Under the pieces are notes generated by a model, which saw only the letters and a program-made list of their open reading frames with translations, had not been told where the DNA came from and did no database searches. Shown piece after piece: positions 59,018 through 64,000 of a stretch of DNA of 64,000 bases. Both the position numbers and the translations under genes were made by a program. The first letter of the stretch is position 1. The number at the start of each line of letters is the position of its first letter. This DNA is from OAS926 sp035503715 (GTDB taxonomy: Bacteria; Pseudomonadota; Alphaproteobacteria; Rhizobiales; Rhizobiaceae), in the NCBI GenBank assembly GCA_035503715.1, contig DATJTE010000117.1, positions 5,507 to 69,506 of the forward strand, written 5' to 3'.

Positions 59018-60394
59018 TCAGAAGAATTCGAGGCTGACGCGGAACATCTGCTCGACCTGTTTGACCGCCGATGCAAGCGCGAAGATCACGACACGGTCTT
59101 TCGCCTTGATCTTTAGCGAGCCGCTCGGCTTCAGCACGGCGCCGTCGCGATAGACCGCCCCGATGCGCATGCCGTCCGGCAGATCGACATCGCGCAGCGC
59201 CGAGCCAACCAGCGGCGACGTTTCCAGCGCCTCCGCCTCGATCACCTCGGCCAGCCCTTTGTGCACGCTGTGGACGGCGCGGATGCGGCCGCGCCTGACA
59301 TGCTGCAGAACCCGTGAAATTGTAACTGAGCGCGGGTTTACATAGGCATCTATGCCGAGCGTGCCGGCAATGTCGTGGAAGGCCGGATTGTTGATCAGCG
59401 CCAGATTGCCCTTGCAGCCGAGCCGCTTCGCCATCACGCTCGACAGGATATTGACCTGATCATTGTTGGTCAGCGCCACCATCAGATCGGCATCCTGGAT
59501 GTCAGCTTCCTGCAGTAGCTTCTGGTCGAGCGCGCTGCCATTGAGCACGATCGTCTTACGCAGCTCGTCGGCAACCGCCACGGCGCGCTCGCGCGTGCTC
59601 TCGATCATCTTCACCCGGTGGCGGCTCTGCCGCTGCTCAAGCGTTCGCGCGACATGCAGGCCGATATTGCCGCCGCCGGCGATGACGATCCGGTTCGCCT
59701 CCTGCTCCTCATGACCGAACAGGCCGAGCGTACGCCGCACCTGCTCCTTGGTCGTCAGCACATAGGCGAGGTCGCCGGCGAAAAGCTGGTCGGCCGAATG
59801 CGGAATGAACAGTTTTCCGTTGCGCGCAACACCGACCACCGTCGACGGCAGGTCGGGAAAAAGCTCGCTGAGCTGCGACAGCGGCGTGTTGATCACCGGA
59901 CAGTCTTCCAGGCAATCGATCGCCACCATGATGATCTTGCCGTCGGCGAAGCGCACCACGTCGGTCGCGCCAGGGATGGCGATGCGGCGAAGCACCATCT
60001 CCGCGACCTCGAGCTCCGGTGAGATGGTGACGTCGATCGGCATGTTGGCGCGCGAAAACAGGTCCTGATACTCCGGGCGGAGGTAGGACTGTGCGCGGAT
60101 GCGGGCGATCTTGGTTGGCACATTGAAGAGAGCGTGCGCAACCTCGCATGCAACGATGTTCACCTCGTCATAGAGCGTCACCGCGATGATCATGTCCGCC
60201 TGCTGCGCGCCGGCGGCTTCCAGCACATCCGGATGCGCGCCGTGACCGACAAAGCCATGCACGTCGAGCGCGTCGCGGACCGATCTGATCAACTCCGGCG
60301 ACGTGTCGATGACGGAAACGTCGTTCTGCTCGGCGGCGAGACGCTCGGCAATGCCGTAGCCGACCTGGCCGGCCCCGCAAATGATGACCTTCAT
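59018..60394 (-). CDS. trkA: Trk system potassium uptake protein TrkA
   Basis: 458 aa peripheral NAD-binding regulator of the Trk K+ channel. Two RCK repeats: MKVIICGAGQVGYGIAERLA at the N-terminus and NRIVIAGGGNIGLHVARTLE in the middle, each with a C-terminal TrkA-C part (for example GMRIGAVYRDGAVLKPSG). Located just downstream of ntrX (six bases after its stop), so likely part of the ntr operon. Confidence 0.95.
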   Translation of the reverse strand: MKVIICGAGQVGYGIAERLAAEQNDVSVIDTSPELIRSVRDALDVHGFVGHGAHPDVLEAAGAQQADMIIAVTLYDEVNIVACEVAHALFNVPTKIARIRAQSYLRPEYQDLFSRANMPIDVTISPELEVAEMVLRRIAIPGATDVVRFADGKIIMVAIDCLEDCPVINTPLSQLSELFPDLPSTVVGVARNGKLFIPHSADQLFAGDLAYVLTTKEQVRRTLGLFGHEEQEANRIVIAGGGNIGLHVARTLEQRQSRHRVKMIESTRERAVAVADELRKTIVLNGSALDQKLLQEADIQDADLMVALTNNDQVNILSSVMAKRLGCKGNLALINNPAFHDIAGTLGIDAYVNPRSVTISRVLQHVRRGRIRAVHSVHKGLAEVIEAEALETSPLVGSALRDVDLPDGMRIGAVYRDGAVLKPSGSLKIKAKDRVVIFALASAVKQVEQMFRVSLEFF

Positions 60395-60400
60395 TGGCCG

Positions 60401-61762
60401 TTACACCCCGAGCGATTTCAGCTTTCTGTGAAGCGCGGAGCGTTCCATACCAATGAATTCGGCCGTGCGCGAGATGTTGCCGCCGAAGCGGTTGATCTGC
60501 GCAATGAGATATTCCTTCTCAAACAACTCGCGCGCTTCACGCAGCGGCAGCGCCATGATGTGCTGATCCGACTGGTTCGGCGCGCGTGGCATCACGTCGC
60601 CGATCTCCGACGGCAGCAGGTCGGCGGTGATCGGCGAATCGAGATCGTCGCCGCGGGCAAGGATCATCAGTCGTTCGATGTTGTTGCGAAGCTGGCGAAG
60701 ATTCCCTGGCCAGTTATGCGCCTGCAGTACGGCCAGCGCATCGTCTCCGATCCGCCGAATCTTGATGCCGGCCTGCTTCGCGATCTGGCGCATGAAGTGA
60801 TCGACCAGATACGGAATGTCCTCGCGGCGCTCGGAGAGTCCCGGGACCATCACCGGAACCACGGCCAGGCGATGATAGAGATCCTCGCGGAACGCGCCTT
60901 CGGCGATCATCGCTTCGAGATTCTGCGCGGTGGAGGAGATGATGCGCACATCGACCTTGACGCGTTTGGTGCCGCCGACACGCTCGAATTGCTGGTCGAC
61001 CAGCACGCGCAGGATCTTTCCCTGCGTCTCGCGCGGCATGTCGGCCACCTCGTCGAGGTACAGGATGCCGCCATGCGCCTCCTCCAACGCGCCGACCTTG
61101 CGTTCGCTCCCGTTGGATTCCGTTCCAAACAGCTCGATCTCCATGCGTTCGGGCGTGATCGTCGCTGCATTCAGGCTGACGAACGGGCCGCTTTTGCGGA
61201 CCGATGCGGCATGGATCGCGCGCGCCACCATTTCTTTGCCTGAACCTGAGGGGCCGACGATCATCACGCGGCTGTTCGTCGGCGCGACACGATCAATCGT
61301 CTGGCGCAATTGGTTCATCGCCGCCGACATGCCGATCAGGTCGAAGCTCTCGCCGCTGCGCTGCTTCAGGTCGGATACCTCGCGCCGAAGTTTTGACGTT
61401 TCCAGCGCCCGCTCCGCGATCAGCACCAGGCGGTCCGCCTTGAACGGCTTTTCGATAAAGTCGTAGGCACCACGGCGGATGGCAGACACCGCTGTCTCGA
61501 TCGTGCCGTGACCGGAGATCATCACGATCGGCAAGGTCGGATGAATCTGCTTGATCTCATCGAGCAGCGCCAAGCCATCAAGCTTCGAACCTTGCAGCCA
61601 GATGTCGAGGAAGACGAGCCGCGGCACCCGATCCGCGATCGCGGCCAGCGCCGTGTCGCTGTCACGCGCAGTACGCGTTTCGTGCCCTTCGTCGCTCAGA
61701 ATACCCGCAACGAGTTCACGGATGTCTTCCTCGTCGTCAACGATCAGAATATCAGACGCCAT
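60401..61762 (-). CDS. ntrX: nitrogen response regulator NtrX
   Basis: 453 aa. Receiver domain with phospho-acceptor Asp53 (VFLDIWLQGS) and Lys in EKPFKADRL. AAA+ domain with Walker A IVGPSGSGKEMVARAI and Walker B GILYLDEVADMPRE. C-terminal Fis-type HTH (EYLIAQINRFGGNISRTAEF then IGMERSALHRKLKSLGV). The GAFTGA loop that contacts sigma-54 is missing: GTESNGSERKVGALEE stands in its place. ATG 61762 overlaps ntrY by 11 bases. Confidence 0.95.
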   Translation of the reverse strand: MASDILIVDDEEDIRELVAGILSDEGHETRTARDSDTALAAIADRVPRLVFLDIWLQGSKLDGLALLDEIKQIHPTLPIVMISGHGTIETAVSAIRRGAYDFIEKPFKADRLVLIAERALETSKLRREVSDLKQRSGESFDLIGMSAAMNQLRQTIDRVAPTNSRVMIVGPSGSGKEMVARAIHAASVRKSGPFVSLNAATITPERMEIELFGTESNGSERKVGALEEAHGGILYLDEVADMPRETQGKILRVLVDQQFERVGGTKRVKVDVRIISSTAQNLEAMIAEGAFREDLYHRLAVVPVMVPGLSERREDIPYLVDHFMRQIAKQAGIKIRRIGDDALAVLQAHNWPGNLRQLRNNIERLMILARGDDLDSPITADLLPSEIGDVMPRAPNQSDQHIMALPLREARELFEKEYLIAQINRFGGNISRTAEFIGMERSALHRKLKSLGV

Positions 61763-64000
61763 CACCGACCTTTTCAGTTTCTCTTTCTTGCACCGAGGCA
61801 TTTTCGCCCCGCGGCTTCACCTCCGCCGCCTCGGTGGGCGGCAGGAACATAGAAATCATTGCGCCACGGCCGCCATGGAACTCGGACGGTGCGTCGTGGA
61901 GTTCCAACCGGCCACCATGGTCCTCGATGATCTTCTTCACGATCGCCAGGCCAAGGCCCGTCCCTTTTGCGCGGGTCGTCATATAGGGCTCGAGCAGCCG
62001 TTGGCGATTCTCGCGCGGCAGGCCCTTTCCGTTGTCGATCACATCAACGCGGATATCCTCGCCATCGCGCTTGCACACGATACGGATGACGCCGGGTTCG
62101 CCGCTTTCGCGCTCCGCCGCCTCGATTGCCTCCGATGCATTCTTGATGACGTTGCCGAAGGCCTGCGCGAGGAGACGGCTGTCGAACGTTCCCTTCAACG
62201 GCTCGCTGCCGAAATCGCGTTCGAACGCGATATCCGACTTGCTGACCTCGACGAGGAAGGAGGCCTCCCTCAGCGGGTCTCGCACGTCGAGCACCTGCAT
62301 GTCGGGTTTCGGCATGCGCGCGAAGGCGGAGAACTCATCCACCATGCGGCCGATATCCTCGACCTGGCGGATGATCGTGTCGGTGCACTGGTCGAACACC
62401 TCCCGGTCTTCGGTAATGACTTTGCCGTAACGCCGGCGAATGCGCTCGGCGGAAAGCTGGATCGGCGTCAGCGGGTTCTTGATCTCATGCGCGATGCGCC
62501 GTGCGACATCCGCCCACGCGGTCGAGCGCTGTGCGACGACGAGGTCGGTGATGTCGTCCACCGTGACGACATAGGAATTCTCGTCCGATTCGTCCTCGCC
62601 GGACTCGATGGTGATCTGGACGTTGAAGGTGCGCTCCGCGCCGCCACGATAGAAGGTGACCTGCTCGCGATAGACCGGCCGGCCGGATTGCTTGCCGATC
62701 TCGAAGACGCGGCCGATATGTGGCAGCACCACGGAGAGGTTTTTGCCAACCGCTGTTGCCTGCGGCAGCGACAGCATCGTTTCGGTGGAACGGTTGACGA
62801 TCGTGATGATGCCGGAAGGGTCAACACCGATAACGCCTGCCGTGACGCCGGACAGCACGGCTTCCGAAAACCGTCGCCGCTCGTCGATCACATCCTTCGC
62901 CGTCAGCAGTTCGTTGCGCTGCGACTTCAGCTCCAGGATCATGTTGTTGAACGTGTCGCCGAGTGAGGCGACGTCGCCGTCCGAGCTGCGCACCGGCACC
63001 GACACGTCGAGATTGCCGGTCGACACCTCGTCCGCCGCGCCGATCAATTGCCGGATCGGTCGCACGAGCCGGTCAGCGACGGCGATGCCGGTCCAGATGG
63101 CCGACAGGATGATGATCAGCGTCAGGCCGAGGTAAAGCAGTGCGAAGGCGATCTGTGTCGTGCGCCGGTTCGCTTCCAGGCCGCGATATTCGTCGGTATT
63201 CGCGCGCACGATCTGGCGCGCACGGATCACCTCGGGATCGACCAGCCGGATCGTATAGAGGTACACGTCCGGTATCTCACGCAACTGGATGATCGCACCG
63301 ACGATGTTGCGGCTGCGCGGCTCGATCAGCACCACCTCGCCGCGATCGGCCTGCTCGACCCATCCAGCACCCGGGATTTCCGGCAGCGGAAAATCTGCAT
63401 TCGTGTCGGCCTGCATGATAACGGATCCGTCCGCCTGGACGAGCGCGGCATGAGCGAGCGCCCTGCCCGCCGCCTGCTGGGTCAGCAAACCGCGAAATCC
63501 GGTCCGGTCGAGATTATAGACCGCTCGCGCCTGATCGAGATCGTAGGCCATGGACAGCGCGGTGCCCTGCAGGTTCTTTGCGTTCTCCTGCACGTAGGCT
63601 TCGGCAATCGAGAGCGAGGACGAGATGATCGTCTTCGTCCTGATCTCGAACCAGCGGTCGAGACCGACATTCAGCGTGATCGAGGCGACCACCGCGACCA
63701 TGATGGCGGGAATAGCCGCCACCAGCGCGAACATGGCAACGATGCGCACATGCAGCCTCGACGCGGCCTTGCCGCGGCGGCGCGCCATCACGATGCGATT
63801 GATCTCGCGCACGATCAGCGTAACCAGCAGCACCGTGAAGCCTGCATTGATCGCGATCAGCGTCAGCGTGGTGCGCTCGTCGGGGATGATCGGCGTCGCG
63901 CCCACGAGAATGGCGAAGGAAACAGCCGACGAAATCAGCGCCGCGACGATTGCCACGATGCCCGGCAAGGCCAGCAATCGCCGTGCTTCCGTGGGCGATT
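61752..64000 (-). CDS. ntrY: sensor histidine kinase NtrY (5' end beyond window)
   Basis: At least 748 aa visible; the frame continues past 64000 (SPTEARR precedes the first possible TTG at 63977), so the N-terminus is outside. There are transmembrane helices at the N-terminus (VAIVAALISSAVSFAILVGA) and before the HAMP region (ALLYLGLTLIIILSAIWTGI). Then come HAMP, PAS (FSEAVLSGVTAGVIGVDPSG), the H-box ARRIAHEIKNPLTPIQLSAE, N-box NVIKNASEAIEAAE and G-boxes DNGKGLP and GTGLGLAIVKKIIEDHGG. It phosphorylates NtrX, controlling nitrogen metabolism, redox and envelope functions. Confidence 0.95.
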   Translation of the reverse strand, partial: SPTEARRLLALPGIVAIVAALISSAVSFAILVGATPIIPDERTTLTLIAINAGFTVLLVTLIVREINRIVMARRRGKAASRLHVRIVAMFALVAAIPAIMVAVVASITLNVGLDRWFEIRTKTIISSSLSIAEAYVQENAKNLQGTALSMAYDLDQARAVYNLDRTGFRGLLTQQAAGRALAHAALVQADGSVIMQADTNADFPLPEIPGAGWVEQADRGEVVLIEPRSRNIVGAIIQLREIPDVYLYTIRLVDPEVIRARQIVRANTDEYRGLEANRRTTQIAFALLYLGLTLIIILSAIWTGIAVADRLVRPIRQLIGAADEVSTGNLDVSVPVRSSDGDVASLGDTFNNMILELKSQRNELLTAKDVIDERRRFSEAVLSGVTAGVIGVDPSGIITIVNRSTETMLSLPQATAVGKNLSVVLPHIGRVFEIGKQSGRPVYREQVTFYRGGAERTFNVQITIESGEDESDENSYVVTVDDITDLVVAQRSTAWADVARRIAHEIKNPLTPIQLSAERIRRRYGKVITEDREVFDQCTDTIIRQVEDIGRMVDEFSAFARMPKPDMQVLDVRDPLREASFLVEVSKSDIAFERDFGSEPLKGTFDSRLLAQAFGNVIKNASEAIEAAERESGEPGVIRIVCKRDGEDIRVDVIDNGKGLPRENRQRLLEPYMTTRAKGTGLGLAIVKKIIEDHGGRLELHDAPSEFHGGRGAMISMFLPPTEAAEVKPRGENASVQERETEKVGDGV

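Noticed and set aside
1..64000. CRISPR array
   Set aside because: No set of regularly spaced identical short repeats was seen on reading through; the only repeat-like stretches are coding.

Overview
The window reads as a chromosomal segment of a high-GC alphaproteobacterium of the order Hyphomicrobiales, most likely Phyllobacteriaceae (Mesorhizobium or Aminobacter-like). The diagnostic block is ntrY-ntrX-trkA-dat-hfq-hflX-mazG at the right end. The rlpA-dac-tmk-holB-metG-tatD-MBL block and a large aerobic-type cobalamin cluster between them fit the same group. This assignment rests on gene order and protein style; no database search was run.

Left part (about 1-20.8 kb) is accessory. A LysR/cupin divergent pair is followed by a prophage or integrative-element remnant (1.66-5.92 kb). 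It holds four tandem paralogues of a phage HTH/terminase-small-subunit-like gene, a Cys-rich protein and a DNA methylase on the minus strand. Facing away from them is a serine recombinase with a helper gene. Methylase and recombinase are both cut at their 5' ends at one junction near 4.32 kb. Next come an MFS transporter, a secreted RTX metalloprotease, an alpha/beta hydrolase, a cytochrome P450 coupled to nhaA, and small unknown or membrane proteins. A stress-type block follows: two Tat-exported ferritin-like proteins, a basic KGG-type protein, a flavodoxin-like protein, inorganic pyrophosphatase, a lipoprotein and a PRC-barrel protein. Three sequences matching the alphaproteobacterial EcfG promoter (GGAAC-N17-GTT) sit in front of members of this block. 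A tRNA-Ser(UGA) closes the region.

Middle part (21-32.5 kb) is core: rlpA and dac (cell envelope), tmk, holB, metG, tatD, an MBL-fold hydrolase and a YbaK-type editing protein form a collinear run. An MFS transporter coupled to a DUF1127 protein and a wHTH-TolB-TPR regulator follow.

The cobalamin block (32.5-55.5 kb) encodes most of the corrin pathway and nucleotide-loop assembly. It is arranged around a head-to-head pair of cobalamin riboswitches at 38.6-39.0 kb. The left riboswitch drives cbtB-cbtA-cobU-cobO-cobQ (minus); the right one drives DUF1636-cobW-cobN-cobG-cobH-cobI-cobJ (plus). cobK and cbiD are lone minus-strand genes wedged with overlapping ends between plus-strand operons. Two divergent pairs (cobD/cbiB and cobK/cobL) share start codons inside one CATG. 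cbiD occurs together with CobG and CobE; no cobF or cobST is present here.

The right end (55.5-64 kb) carries mazG, hflX, hfq, a D-amino-acid aminotransferase, trkA and the NtrXY two-component system; ntrY runs off the edge.
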